Notes: generated by a model not told the origin, from the sequence alone. 64,000 nt of DNA from Moniliophthora roreri (GCA_001466705.2 LATX02000192.1:558001-622000), one strand, 5' to 3'; counted from the stretch's first letter, positions 10,277 to 22,160 are shown. Made by a program: numbers and translations.

Positions 10277-12288
10277 GAGTTTTACGACTTTATTCTCTTT
10301 TTCCAAGTTCTTATTATTCTCGTGTACGATACTAGATCTATTCTTTGCATGTTTACCACTTCGTGGGCAAATACACGATATAGTTGTCTGCAGTAATGAA
10401 TGATTAAGTAGTGCAATTTGGTTGCCCATCTGAACACAGCCCAACAACTCAACGACGCTGCAATCACTTCGTGTATCGTCCTGAGGATCTCACAGTCCTC
10501 AAGCCTGTCTCAAAAACTAAAGAATCACGAGCATCGAGTATCTACAGGCCCTTGACATAAATATCACAACCCCACAGCACTAATCGAAAAGAAGACGGGG
10601 TCGAGGATCTCGTCTCAGCCGGATTGTAGCTCTAACTTCGATAGTCATACAGTCAGAACACTGGAAGCCATCTTTGCCAAAGCCACGGCCCGCTGCCCTT
10701 GAATCCCAGTGAAAACCCCATCCTGTACAGTCCGAGTCCTACTGTTTCCGTATGCTTAACAGCGTGGAACAGGACGAAACATAAAAGCTGTTGTGAAATA
10801 GCGTTTTTGCATACTCGGACTTGTTTCATACTCTTCTTACATGTCTCATCTTCCAGTCTCACATCATACAAATTCTACTCTCATGCACGTTTTACACATC
10901 AAACACAAGACCTACTATAAAGCTGTACTTACTCTTACCTATAGACAATTTTAATTCACTTCCTTTGTCTTCCCAAAATCACCAATTTACGACAAAAGCG
11001 GATAGTCAGCCGTTCATATCCGTTTCTCCCCAATAAACTGGGTATCATCTCTTAGAAACGTACCATATTGGTACGTGACATCAATCTTAGCTTCCACGAT
11101 CAATCTCAGCCCGCTGCCCACATAATCAAGCTGAATTTCATAAAACAGTGCAAAGACAGTTAAGGAAGGCGAAGAAAGGTGTGATTTGTTTGCTTGTCAT
11201 CAAGTAGAGGTCAGATCGGTTCAAAGGAGGTAGAAGAAGAGGGTAAGGAGGAGCAAGCCGTCAGGTAAACACAGAAGGGACTGGCATTAATCGGAAGCGA
11301 ACAGAGGGATGACATCAAAATCGGATCAAAACAGATGCGTTTTTTCACTGGGCTTGGATTCTGACCAAGTTACCGTGACGTCCATGAAGCGAGCTACCGT
11401 TCTGATTGAAACAGACGAAATCTAGCTTAGTCGATGGAAAACTGAGTGATATTTCAAGTCAGTGACTCCTTCGTCGTTGTAAGGAAAAAATCGACGCACA
11501 AATGAACATTTTTCTTCCTGAAACCATTATCATTCGACGGCAGGAGCTTCAGTACTGTGAAAAGGTGCCTGTGGCATATGACGACGCGCTCGACCCGGCC
11601 GGCGTTGGGAGCCGACGTCTCATTCGAGTACGTTCCGCGCTGGCTTCCCCATTACTCACTGCTAGTTATAACATGCGATCCGAATGCCCATCAAGCAGTT
11701 TTTGCATCCATTCTCTTCCAGAAAGCTTCGAGGTGAGGTGGGATTTCGGATTGGCGGTTTTCCATAGTGCATCAGTGACCGTTTCGATGGTAGAGATGAC
11801 GATTATAGCGAGGAGTATGGCACGTACACGTTTACATTTCCGAAGCGACATGTTCTGGAGGCGTCGGGTGTACGAGGTGTACGAGGATGAATTCGGAGTG
11901 ACTGTTGTGCGGATCATTGCAAAGCGTTGAGCAGATGAGCAGTTTATCGCGAGGAAGGAAGAACATACAGGCGCGACTTCTCTCTACTCTCGAAACAAAA
12001 TAAAAAAGTAACTATTTGAAAATTCCAGCCGAACAGGCCCTTACTAGGCCTTAGGTGATGTAAAGTGCCGGGTCGGTGGTGTAAGCATTACACCAATAAT
12101 GAACGATGACGAAGGTCGCGTGAATAACGACTAACGTGGCAGACCGGAGCTGAGTCATTGACGCCGGCAGCGAGCTCCGACAAGGATGGACAAGTCCAAC
12201 GAGGGCATATTGAGGGCATAGCTCTCGAAAGATCTCTAGAAGTAACCAGAGATGTTGAAGAGCCTTGTTGCCCGGAAATACTCGGGAT
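10277..12288. other. Intergenic region with shared block-tail sequence
   Basis: The first 150 bases (TTTTACGACTTTATTCTC and on) recur after every plus-strand FunK1 gene. Further segments near 11,430-11,510 and 11,600-11,670 match 20,750-20,830 and 21,200-21,300. A plus-strand frame at 11502-11930 (142 codons) is not preserved in those related copies and has no motif, so I do not call it a gene. Nothing else is recognisable. Confidence 0.55.
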
Positions 12289-12521
12289 TCGTATGTCATC
12301 CAAGGCCAAAATCGGTGTACTGATGACTGGTCCAAGTTGATCAGCCGGCACATACCTCACCGGTCTCGTTTGGAATGCATCTCTAGTGCTACCAGCGAAA
12401 CAGAGGCTGTCTTTCTCGCTTCAACTTCGGGTGGCTTGGGGCATTACCATCATGACCTGTTCATCAATTTGTTCAACAAAGTGGGTATAAAAACTGTGCA
12501 ATCCTTTGTAATCTATAGTCA

Positions 12522-13746
12522 ATGGGGCTTCAGGGATCCAAGACGATCATCTTCCTTTCCCTACAGCTGTCTGGGGGGGTTGGGATGCTCCTCCTTCTCA
12601 TAATCGCATCTCTGTCACCCTTAATACACAGAAGCAGAGTTTGGTACAGCTTCTGCATATCTTGGGTCATATCATGCCTCTCGTATTGCGTTCTTTTGCT
12701 GTCTGGGCAACAGTTTACAACGAAACCATTGTATGGTGCTTGTCTATCACAGGTGGCATTGATTTATGCTTCTCCTCCATTGTAAGTATTCCATGACTCC
12801 ATTAATAATACCTTTACTGAATTTTTTTTGGAGAACTGGGGCTACTACATTGGCGTTGTTACTCGAAGTGAGTATGCATGAGTTATACGATGAAAAGCTC
12901 TAAATTCGCAAAGATATGGTGGAAATCTTGTGTCTGGTCACTTTCGGAACGTATGAAGGGCTTTTTCGTGCGTCTCATCTGATCCGTTTCGTCGACCGTG
13001 ACTGACGACACTTGGAATATCAAGCTGCTGCTGCTTCCATATATCCTTTGGGCGGGCATAGTAGTCGGATGCTTCGCCGTAAGCTTTTGCTATCTATCCC
13101 TTCGTTGAAATATGCTGAAAAGTCTAATAGGTTGGCGCATCCAGATCAGAGTTGGTCCTCATACGCCCCGAAGTTGATCCTTACTGCTTCATCGACTACC
13201 CGCCGATGTGAATTCCTCATCCTGCTATAACACTCCCGCCCTAACCTATGACCCAGACCACTCATTGTATGCTATATAACAGCCTTTCTCGCGACTGGTG
13301 TTTTCATCATCCTTGGTACGTCCAAATGGTCATACTCGGACTTGACTTTGGTTCTAAGCGTCCGCCGTTCACTAGTATCTTTACTATTACAACTCAAAAA
13401 GTCCCGCGCTGCGATACCGTTGTATAGAGACGGCAGCGCCGAACGCATTTTGCTCACTCGCCTGATAATTTTTAGCTTCCTAGGACTTATTGCGACGGTG
13501 TGAGTGTTCTCCCGCCGAGGTCAGAAAACTCATTCCCTGTTCATTTACAGTCTTGCAATCGTGTATATTTTCTTTTTCAGTACTGGGAAAGGAAGCCCCG
13601 GAGTAGTACATGATCTCTCTTTTGCTATCCGTGAGTATTTTGTCTCTGAGCGCCGTGGATGCTTGCTCATTGTGAATGATACTTGTTCAGTGCCACCCTC
13701 TTGCGTACTGCTTTTTGGAACGCAAAAGGCATGCACTGGCGTTTAG
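12522..13746 (+). CDS. Seven-transmembrane receptor-like protein, copy 2
   Basis: Exon 1 (12522-12782) encodes MGLQGSKTIIFLSLQ, MLLLLIIASLSPLI, RVWYSFCISWVISCLSYCVL and CLSQVALIYASPPL, followed by a GTAAGT donor. The short exon TGATTLALLLE follows (about 12,836-12,870) with a GTGAGT donor. Then come LLLLPYILWAGIVVGCFA (about 13,024-13,080), IRPEVDPYCFIDYPP, a hydrophobic FLATGVFIILG exon, VRRSLVSLLLQLKKSRAAIP, RILLTRLIIFSFLGLIATV, IVYIFFFSTGKGSPGVVHD and VLLFGTQKACTGV before the stop. Several hydrophobic segments are spread over the exons as expected for a 7TM protein. The resemblance to uncharacterised agaricomycete GPCR-like proteins is from memory of the family. Copy 2 reads slightly cleaner than copy 1; exon limits in the middle are approximate. 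Confidence 0.52.
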
Positions 13747-13962
13747 CATTTATGCGAAAGACTGACGCAATTTTGCTACTAGGATATTTTCATCGCTGGA
13801 AAAGGATTGCTGAATAAATTATTCAAGATAATAACTGCTAGGAAAGGAGATGTGAAATCTACGGACAATGGGCACTAACTACTAGTAATACGGAAGCCAA
13901 ATGGAAGTCAGAGGAATTCAGTTGAATTGTATTGTATCATAGACGTGTTATAACCGAAAGCT

Positions 13963-15177
13963 TCACAGGTAGTACCGGAAGTACCCAGTTTTAACCTTTT
14001 CGACATTGCGGCTCACAGGGCCATCATTAAGCCTCGAAGGGTCCTCGGCTGCCTCGCAAAACCGCCGATGAATCCAATTCCAATCCTTCAGACGTTCGAT
14101 GTTCTGGTCATATTTCCATACCCGGTGCCCGCTCATCATGACCAGATAGTCGTCATGTGGCAGCGACCCTTTGATCTTGTCCACGAAGTTGCTGTACTGT
14201 GCCCTATCATGCCGAGAAGGGGGCTTCTCATAGGTTGCGGACATCAGTTCCGCAAAATCGCCAATAAGATCCTTCAAACAACCTGCCTTCAACTCCATTT
14301 CCTCCGCAGTTGTACATGCTCTCATTCCTAACTTTTTGCCCCATCCACGAGATATGGTACTGTCGCCCCAAACTTCCACTTCCTCGTAGCGCAAGTGCAG
14401 AAGCCGGGCCACCGCTGCTAAACGCAGATTATGTGGGCCATGTTTCAAGACTACCCAGCGAAGAACATGCAAAAAAGATTCTAGGTCATCAGTCCGGCTT
14501 ATAACGGACGATTCACCCACAGTCAGCCGAGCTGACATGAATTGCCATGAACCCTGGATATACGTATCAGTTTAGGTGGAGGAAGAACGCCGACTGCTCA
14601 CATACAGTTCTGGTTGGACGGGTGATTGACTGGCTCAGGTCCCAGTCGACAAGAAAGCCTGCCTTTCCGTCGTCTTGGATCCGGATATTTTGGACACTGA
14701 CATCGCCGTGGAGGATCCCAGCCTTTTCGTATAATTGTGAGTGACCTGAAAGGGGAACAAGTTGGCGTTGAACGACTCTGCTGCATAAGTGAAATTAGGC
14801 CAGCGCACCCTGTATCGCATCTTTCGTAGCGTTGACAAGCTCCCAGGTAGTGTCGAAATCAATCAATGGACGACTGACAGTTTTGACAACAATACGAAAG
14901 CGTCGTGGCGCTTTCTCATTATTGGGCTTCGTAGAATACCGTCTCTTGTCATCATTTTCAGTATTCTATGAGAGATATGCGAGTAAGAAATCATCTCAAA
15001 TTGGTTGAATGAACTCACGGTTTTTGATCCAACTTGATGCTCCGTTGGTTCCTCTAGTGAGGTGTTACTTTCCAGGGAGGTCCAATTACCGGTATTTTGA
15101 CTGAGGAGTATAAGCGTGCTGAGAGCAGCTCTTGGCCGGTCTGAGAGAGATACGACTGGGGACTTGAAGTTGGGCAT
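13963..15177 (-). CDS. Short FunK1-family kinase-like protein (HGD type), copy B
   Basis: Four exons are supported: 15177-15019, 14965-14809, 14745-14606 and 14553-13963, giving about 348 residues in one continuous frame. An in-frame ATG three codons upstream (15186) is possible, but MPNFK is the start shared by the other copies. The same features as copy A are present: ADFDTTWELVN, LHGDVSVQNIRI with Gly in place of the HRD Arg, LVDWDLS, GSWQFMSARL and TDDLESFLHVLRWV. No N-lobe is encoded. Intron 1 here has a normal GTGAGT donor, unlike copies A and C. This is one of the two clearly intact HGD-type copies with all-canonical splice sites. Confidence 0.72.
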
Positions 15178-15504
15178 TTCAACCAATTGGAACGGAGGTA
15201 GAGATTTACAGCTTTCCTATCTTGAGGGCATTGGGGACAATCATTGTCCCCTTCTTTCGGAGAACTTGTTGAGGCCGAGTGAATCGAGTCTTTGTTGATT
15301 GCTCTGGGCAACTCGTGTGGGAATTTTCACCTGCCTGATTTAGCAGATCGACCGTGGCCACGGTCACGCATGCCAGGCATCTTTTTTCATTGTTCTCCCT
15401 GTACTATCATTGTCAAGTTTCGTGGCCAACTCCTCAACGAAGTATATAGTTTCTGCAATTTTCGGTCATGGAGGTCTCACCAAATTCGAACCATTCCACC
15501 TACC
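15178..15504. promoter_or_regulatory. Shared divergent promoter of FunK1 pair B
   Basis: It contains GGGGACAATCATTGTCCCC (15233-15251, 9-base arms around one C) and the perfect 16-base palindrome GACCGTGGCCACGGTC (15350-15365). Both sit at the same relative places as in the other pairs. The first palindrome is longest in this copy. Confidence 0.62.
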
Positions 15505-16755
15505 ATGGCCGAATCCAATCCTCCTCGTCAGCCCCCTGTTGTTCCAAAGTCCGCTAGCTCCCCGCTGAAACCCATCACCGCCAGGTCGGCTTTTGCTCTA
15601 GAGCATCCGAACAGGGACGACCGTCTTGTTCAAGTAGAAGTTTCAACTCGTGGCAAATGGTTTGGACCTGTCTCTCCAACCGAATTCATCGAAACGCTCC
15701 TGCCGGAGCCAGCTCCAACCCCGCGCCCAGATTTCGTTAAAGCAAAATGGGAAAACGCCAGTCCAAGCTCAGAGGAAGTTAAAATGGAGAAACATATGTA
15801 TCCTAAATTCGTGAGTCGTTCTATTGTTATTTATATTTCGATCGTCTCACCCCGGTTTTTAGGTCGAAGCGGCAACTCCGTTTTGCCCTTCTTACGATGT
15901 GAAGGCGACTGATCATTCGTACGACAACGTCTCCTGGCCCGGTGAAGACAAGAAGAACTTGATTGAGCTCGATATCTCTGTATACCCCAAGGGCATCACC
16001 CTAGATCGNCAGCAAGGAAGTAACTGACGACATCGAGACTCCACGACAGCCAGAGAGGACTGTAAGTACTACATTATGCTTCCATTTCTATCCAACTGAT
16101 TTCACCCGTTCACCAGGGCACTTGGCAGTTCATGTCCGCGACTTTGCTGTTGGGAAAGTCTTCACACCATACCCGCGCTGACGACCTGGAGTCGTTCTTC
16201 TACGTGCTCTGTTGGGTTACTTTGAAGCTTGGGCCACATCGGTTACCGAAGGCGGCTACGGCAAAGCTTATCCAGCGTTGGTTTGATTATGCTATCGCAG
16301 TGGATGGCGTTATAACTGGTGGTGAAAACAAATGGACTGGATTAAAATCACGCGAAATGCGGGACGATGCAAAGTTTCTGCCGGGTCTCCTCCGTGATCT
16401 CGTTATTGAGTTCGAAGACTTAGTAGCGGTTCGCTGTGAAGAGGAGCCGTCCGCTTTGAAGCGGAAAACCCACGAAAAGAACATAGCGGGAAAGACATAC
16501 GACGAGGAAGAGCTGAGCACGATGGAAGTTTGGAGTTACGACAAGAGGAAGGAACGTGTGGAAGATTGGAATTGGATCTATGGACGATTCTGCCGAGCTG
16601 TAGAGGATCCTTCCCAGCTTAGCGACCCTCCGTTCGACCACGCCGCGCAAACGGTGAACGTTGTGACGATAGGCGCTGGAAGCGGCGGGAGCAGGAAGCG
16701 CACGAGTGATAACTCGGCTTCTGCTAGTAAGTCGGGTAAGAAGCCAAGAAATTGA
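15505..16755 (+). pseudogene. FunK1-family protein kinase, copy B (gap-truncated)
   Basis: Exon 1 is 15505-15810 (MAESNPPRQPPVVPKS to KHMYPKF) and exon 2 starts at 15863, reading as far as YPKGITLDR at 16008. A single N at 16009 then joins directly to SKEVTDD of exon 3 (16010-16061), and exon 4 is 16117-16755. About 140 codons, including the catalytic HRD loop and the YLIDWDF segment, are therefore missing compared with copy A. What remains is in good frame, with GTWQFMSATLLLG and a full C-terminal tail, so the gap is more likely an assembly break than a natural deletion. I label it a broken gene because the sequence as given cannot encode a kinase. If the gap were closed it would probably be an intact FunK1 gene. 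Confidence 0.65.
16009..16009. other. Assembly gap (single N) inside FunK1 copy B
   Basis: The N replaces roughly 530 bases that are present at the same place in copies A, C and D, judged by aligning ITLDR and SKEVTDD on either side. Its length in the sequence does not reflect its true size. Confidence 0.85.
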
Positions 16756-17171
16756 AGGAGGACACACAATTTTCTTATGACTTTTACGACTTTATTCTCT
16801 TTTTCCAAGTCCTGTGTTACTCTTGTATACGATTCTCGATCTATTCTCTGCATATTTAGTAGTGTTTTGTAGGCAAATACACGTTAAAGTTCTACAATGA
16901 TGACATCCTTCGATTGTAAGAGCCTCAGGTACTGTAAAAAGAGGCGTATGACGCAGTACTTTAGGGCAGGTCGCCCGGAGTCTCATTCCGAACAAGAGTA
17001 CGTTCCACGCTGGCTTCCCCATTACTCACTGCTAGTTCATGTTCATCAGAACACTTGTTGGAAGAGTGTGATTAAGTGCCGATAGAAATTATCATAAGAT
17101 ATGATATTCATGCATCTAGTAACAATGGATATATTGTATACAGCAAAAGAGAACTTAGTATCATGGACGTG
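16756..17171. other. Junction between FunK1 blocks B and C
   Basis: This stretch holds the shared FunK1 downstream sequence followed by pieces seen elsewhere in the locus (GCTGGCTTCCCCATTACTCA, the ATGGATATAT segment). There is no gene. The 7TM gene of blocks 1 and 2 is missing here. Confidence 0.6.
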
Positions 17172-18382
17172 TTACAGGTAGTACCGGAAGTACCCAAATT
17201 CAACCTCTTCGACGCTGCGACTCACACGACCATCATTTAGCCTCGAAGGTTCCTCTGCTGCTTCGCAAAAGCGAAGATAAATCCAACTCCAATCCTTCAG
17301 ATGTTCTACGTTCCGATCATACTCCGATACCGGGTGCCCCATGAACAGGCAGTCGTCATGTCCCAGTAGCTTCTTGATCTCGTTCACGAACCTGTTGTAT
17401 CGTGCTCTCTCTTGCTGGGAAGGGGGGTCATGGTAGGTTGCGGACATCGGCTCTGCAAAGTCGCTAACAAGATCCTTCAAACAACCTGCCGTCAACTCCA
17501 TTTCCTTCACATTTGTACGTGCTTCCATTCCTGACATTCTGCTCCATCCACGAGATATAGTTCCGTCGCGATAAACGACCGCTTCCTCGTAGAGCAAATG
17601 AAGAAAGGCAGGCTATATTTACCAAGTGCAGGTTGTGTGGGCCATGTTTCAAAATTACCCAACGAAGGACATGCAAACAAGATTCTAGGTCATCAGTCCG
17701 GCTTACAACGGACGATTCACCCACAGTCAGCCGAGCTGATATGAATTGCCATGATCCCTGTATATACGTATCAGTTTAGCTGGAGGAAGAACGCCGACTG
17801 TTCATGTAAAGTTCTGGTTGGACGGATGATTGACTGACTCAGATCCTAGTCGACAAGAGAGCCCGCCTTTCCATCGTCTTGGATCCGGATATTTTGATCA
17901 CTGACATCGCCATGGAGGATCCCAGCCTTTTCATATAATTCTGAGTGACATGAAAGGGCAACAAATTGAAAGACCCTGCTGCATAAGTGAAATCAGGACA
18001 ACGCACCATGTATTGCATCCTTCGTAGCGTTGACAAGCTCCCAGGTAGTGTCGAGATCAGCCAATGGACGACCGATAGTTTGCACAAGGATCCGAAAACG
18101 TCGGGGCGCTTTTTCGTTATCTGGCTTTGTGGAAGATTGTCTCTTACAGTCAATTTCAGTAATCCATGAGAGTTATGCAGGATGAAAAATCAACTCAAAT
18201 TGGTTGAATGGACTCGCGGTTTTTGATCTAACTTGATGCCCTGTTGGTTCCTCCAGTGAAGCGTTACTTTCCAGAGAAGTCCAATCACCGATCCTTGGTC
18301 TGGGGAGTATTCCTGTCAGCGTACTGAGAGCAGCTCTTGGCCGGTCTAAGAGCGATATGACTGAGGACTTGAAGTTGGGCAT
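17172..18382 (-). pseudogene. Short FunK1-like gene (HGD type), copy C, frameshifted
   Basis: The exons line up with copies A, B and D (start ATG at 18382, last exon from about 17757). One extra A in AATGAAGAAAGGCAGG near 17,600 shifts the last exon, so the C-lobe is split between two frames (TDDLESCLHVLRWV in one, YEEAVVYRDGTISRG in the other). The Met in the conserved GSWQFMSARL segment is also Ile here. Intron 1 has the GC donor (GCGAGT) shared with copy A. The upstream part, including the HGD loop, is open. The copy is otherwise recent, so inactivation may be young or could be a sequencing error. Confidence 0.68.
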
Positions 18383-18696
18383 TTCGATGTCAGTTCAACT
18401 GTGAGGTGGCCGATTAAAACGGTGAATGAGAAGTTTCAAGGACGTTGGAGACAATCATTGTCCCCTTCTTTCGGAAACCTTGTTCAGGCCGAGTGAACCG
18501 AGTTCTTGTTGTTGCTCTGGGCAAGCTCGTGTGGGAATTTTCGCCTGCCTGATTTAGCAGATCGACCGTGGCCACGGTCACGCCTTTTCTCTTTGCTATC
18601 GTCGTCAAGCTTCGTGGCCGACTGCTCAACGAAGCATATGATCTTTGCAATTTTCGGTCATGGAGTTATCATCAAATCCAAAACCTTTCACTCACC
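18383..18696. promoter_or_regulatory. Shared divergent promoter of FunK1 pair C
   Basis: GACAATCATTGTC is at 18450-18462 and the perfect palindrome GACCGTGGCCACGGTC at 18564-18579, in the same order as in the other pairs. Confidence 0.6.
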
Positions 18697-20468
18697 ATGG
18701 CCGAATCCAATTCTCCTTGTCAGCCCCCTATCATTTCCAAGTCCGCCAGCTCCCCGCTGAAACGCATCGCTGGCAGGTCGGCTTCTGCTCTGGAGCATCC
18801 GAACACGGTCGACCGTCTTGTTCAAAGAGAGGCTTCATCTCATGGTAAATGGCTTGGACCTGACCCTCCGACGCAATTCATCGAAACGGTCCTGCCGCAG
18901 CCAGATTTCGTTGAAGTGCCGCGGAAAAACGCCAGTCCAAGCTCTGAGGAAGTCATAGTGGAGAAACATATGTATCCTAAATTCGTGAGTCGTTCTATTG
19001 GTGTTTATATTTCGACCGCTTCACTCCGGTTTTTAGGTTAAAGCGGCGGCTCTGTTTTGCCCTTCTTACGATGTGAAGGTGATTGACCATGCGTACGACA
19101 ACGTCTCCTGGCCTGGTGAAGAAAAGAAGAACCTGACTGAGATCGACGTCTCTGTATACCCCAAGGGAATCACCCTAGATCGCAAGCTCGACGTTTTACG
19201 CGTCGGACGCACTCGAAGACCGGTCGTTATAGATGTCCACGGCAACAAGGTACATCTCAAGGACACGTGGCGAATCATTAGGCAAGGAATGGTGAAGGAA
19301 GGCGACATTTATGCCAAACTTCATCAGGCAGGTGTTTCGCACATCCCACACGTTGTCGCCCATGGTGATGCCACCCCCGGCACCTCTTGGCAAAGCACCA
19401 TATCCTTGTCTAGGCCAAGTCTCGTTACGACTGACGAGGACAGCGAATATCTACGGCCCTTTACGCATTATTTCATCGTCTTTCGAGAGGTCGGACGACC
19501 TTTGGTGAAGTTCAGCACCACATGGGAATTAGTGAACTTGATGAAAGATGCCGTGGCAGGTGAGATACCAGTTTTGTGGATATGTGTAGGAATCTTATGT
19601 CTCTTTCATATAGCTCACCAGGAAGCATACACGAAGGCCAGAATCTTGCACCGTGACATTAGTGCTGGAAACATCCTGATCAGCGAAGATGGTAAGGAAG
19701 GATACCTAATCGACTGGGATTTCAGCAAGGAAGTAACTGACGACATCGAGACTCCACGACAGCCAGAGAGGACTGTAAGTACTACATTATGCTTCCATTT
19801 CTATCCAACTGATTTCATTCGTTCGCTAGGGCACTTGGCAGCTTATGTCCGCGACTTTGCTGTTGGGAAAGTCTTCGCACCATACCCGCGCTGACGACCT
19901 GGAGTCATTCTTCTACGTGCTCTGTTGGGTTACTTTGAAGCTTGGGCCACATCGGTTACCGAAAGCGGATACGACACAGCTTATCCAGCGTTGGTTTGAT
20001 TATGCTATTGCAGTGGATGGCGTTATATCTGGTGGGCAAAACAAATGGAGTGAAGTGCAGGCACGCCATATGGCCAGGAATGCCCAGCTCTCCGCTGGCC
20101 CTCTGAAGGATCTCATCGTCGATTTCGAAGACTTGGTCGCGGTTCGCTATGATATGCCCCCTTCAGACGAAGACAGGGTACAATATGCTCGGGCATTAAA
20201 AATGTTCCCTCCCGACGATCCCCTCGTGGCTCAAGTGCCAGCCCATAAGTATGAGACGAAGATAAGGCGACTCGAGGACTGAGGCTGGATCTACGAACGT
20301 TTCTGCCGAGCTGTAGAGGATCCTGCTCAGCTTAACGACCCTCCGTTCGACCACGCTGCGCAGACGGTGAACGTTGTGACGATAGGCGCTGGAAGCGGCG
20401 GGAGCAGGAAGCGCACAGGTGATAACTCGGCTTCTGCTAGTAAGTCGACTAAGAAGCCGAGAAACTGA
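18697..20468 (+). pseudogene. FunK1-family protein kinase, copy C (premature stop)
   Basis: Exons are 18697-18984, 19037-19559, 19614-19774 and from 19830. Conserved motifs are present: VYPKGITLDR, FREVGRPLVKFSTTWELVN, ILHRDISAGNILI, YLIDWDFS, GTWQLMSATLLLG and RADDLESFFYVLCWVTL. In exon 4 the codon for the Trp of the EDWGW motif seen in copy D is TGA (20280-20282), cutting off the last 60 or so residues, which remain open to the normal stop at 20466-20468. The catalytic region is complete, so a truncated protein could still fold, but the C-lobe end and basic tail are lost. The same TGA is present in the fragment at 21465. Confidence 0.72.
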
Positions 20469-21463
20469 AGGAGGACACGCTATTTATCTTCTTATGACTT
20501 TTACGACTTTGTTCTCCTTTTCCTAGTAGTTCTGTGTTACTCTTGTGTACGATTCTCGATCTATTCTGTGCATATTTAGTAGTATTTTGTAGGCAAATAT
20601 ACGGTACAGTTCCTGCAATGATGACACGTAGTGCACGTTGGTCGCCCATCTGAACATGCAATCACTTTGTGTGTCATCCCTGAAGACCTCCAAGTCACAG
20701 TGCCCCTCACGAGTCAAACCTATCTCGAACTAACTAGGTAGATGGATAAGTGATATCCAAGTCAGTGACTCCTTCGTCACTGTAAGGGAGAAATTCAACG
20801 CACAAGTCAATACCTTTCTTCCTGAAATCGTCGGTGAAACTGACAGCTATTGCAACAATTCTAGGCCGCATCGAAAAAAGTTGGATGACCAAGTGCTCCC
20901 TCATCCATTCCCTCGTGGGTAACTTCCGTACATTCCAAGAGGGAAGAAGAGAGCGTACATCACCCAATATTTACAAGAGCCCTCCGAAATTTATTTATAG
21001 TAAGAGAGCTTTCAATGTGTGCAGTCCTTGAATCGCGCAAAAGAGGCAACGCGGCAGTTATGTCATTGGACTTTTGTGTCTCCTCACTTTCCCTCAGTTT
21101 GGGCCGCTGGCCAATCGCTGGCGTGCTGTGAATCCAACTTTTTCTCGAATTGCAACAGCTGGAAAGTGTATGACGCAGTACTTTAGGGCAGGTCAAGCGC
21201 GCCCGGCGTCGGTAGCCGGCGTCTCATTCTGAACAAGAGTACCGTGACGTTCCGCGCTGGCTTCCCCATTACTCACTGCTATCACTCACTGCCAATTATA
21301 ACAGCAAACAGAGTATTTGCAAGACTCAGAGTCGGTGACCTTCCAGTTAGAGTCTTCTCGCATGATATTTATGTATTTAGTAACAATGGATATATTGTAT
21401 GCAGCGACAGAAAACTTAGTATCATGGACGTGTTACATATGAACGAAAGCTTCACAGGTAGTA
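20469..21463. other. Block C tail, no gene
   Basis: The shared FunK1 downstream region continues through sequence closely repeated at about 22,380-22,880 and 28,000-28,740. Small frames on either strand recur only because the DNA is repeated. No family motif was found. Confidence 0.6.
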
Positions 21464-21464
21464 N
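21464..21464. other. Assembly gap (single N) before a doubled FunK1 3-prime end
   Basis: Sequence right of the N restarts at the GCTTATCCAGCGTTGG found at 19979 and repeats copy C, including its premature stop. This points to a joint between overlapping or allelic contigs, or to a genuine partial duplication. Confidence 0.8.
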
Positions 21465-21954
21465 GCTTATCCAGCGTTGGTTTGATTATGCTATTGCAGT
21501 GGATGGCGTTATATCTGGTGGGCAAAACAAATGGAGTGAAGTGCAGGCACGCCATATGGCCAGGAATGCCCAGCTCTCCGCTGGCCCTCTGAAGGATCTC
21601 ATCGTCGATTTCGAAGACTTGGTCGCGGTTCGCTATGATATGCCCCCTTCAGACGAAGACAGGGTACAATATGCTCGGGCATTAAAAATGTTCCCTCCCG
21701 ACGATCCCCTCGTGGCTCAAGTGCCAGCCCATAAGTATGAGACGAAGATAAGGCGACTCGAGGACTGAGGCTGGATCTACGAACGTTTCTGCCGAGCTGT
21801 AGAGGATCCTGCTCAGCTTAACGACCCTCCGTTCGACCACGCTGCGCAGACGGTGAACGTTGTGACGATAGGCGCTGGAAGCGGCGGGAGCAGGAAGCGC
21901 ACAGGTGATAACTCGGCTTCTGCTAGTAAGTCGACTAAGAAGCCGAGAAACTGA
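21465..21954 (+). pseudogene. Fragment of FunK1 (3-prime part of exon 4)
   Basis: This is a copy of 19979-20468 at an offset of 1486 bases, with no difference noticed by eye over the coding part, including the same in-frame TGA (21766-21768) and the same final stop. It begins abruptly at the N and has no kinase catalytic region. It is best read as the second end of an unresolved duplication, or as the alternative haplotype of copy C. Confidence 0.75.
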
Positions 21955-22160
21955 AGGAGGACACGCTATTTATCTTCTTATGACTTTTACGACTTTGTTC
22001 TCCTTTTCCTAGTAGTTCTGTGTTACTCTTGTGTACGATTCTCGATCTATTCTGTGCATATTTAGTATTTTGTAGGCAAATACACGGTACAGTTCCTGCA
22101 ATGATGTCATGTAGTGCACGTTGGTCGCCCATCTGAACATGCAATCACTTTGGCATGATG

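Larger units (their letters stand above)
4777..10400. repeat. Duplicated block, copy 1 (7TM gene plus FunK1 pair)
   Basis: Sequence from about 4777 onward (TCGTATGATATCCAAGGCC) aligns by eye with about 12,289 onward, through the 7TM gene, the minus-strand short FunK1 gene, the shared promoter and the plus-strand FunK1 gene. Copy 1 carries about 190 extra bases near 4885-5075 that copy 2 lacks. Copies differ by scattered substitutions and small indels, so they are diverged paralogous blocks and not simple assembly repeats. Confidence 0.8.
12289..16900. repeat. Duplicated block, copy 2 (7TM gene plus FunK1 pair)
   Basis: This block is collinear with copy 1 from the TCGTATG(T/A)(C/T)ATCCAAGGCC start through the 7TM gene and both FunK1 genes. 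It lacks the extra bases seen at 4885-5075 in copy 1. Its plus-strand FunK1 gene is interrupted by an assembly gap marked by one N at 16009. Confidence 0.8.

Noticed and set aside
11502..11930. Plus-strand open frame of 142 codons
   Set aside because: It has no recognisable motif, and the same sequence in related block tails (around 20,800 and 28,200) is not open, so chance is the simplest reading.
21244..21768. Apparent 174-codon gene on the plus strand
   Set aside because: The frame runs across the N at 21464 and joins block-tail sequence to a FunK1 fragment. It is an artefact of the gap.
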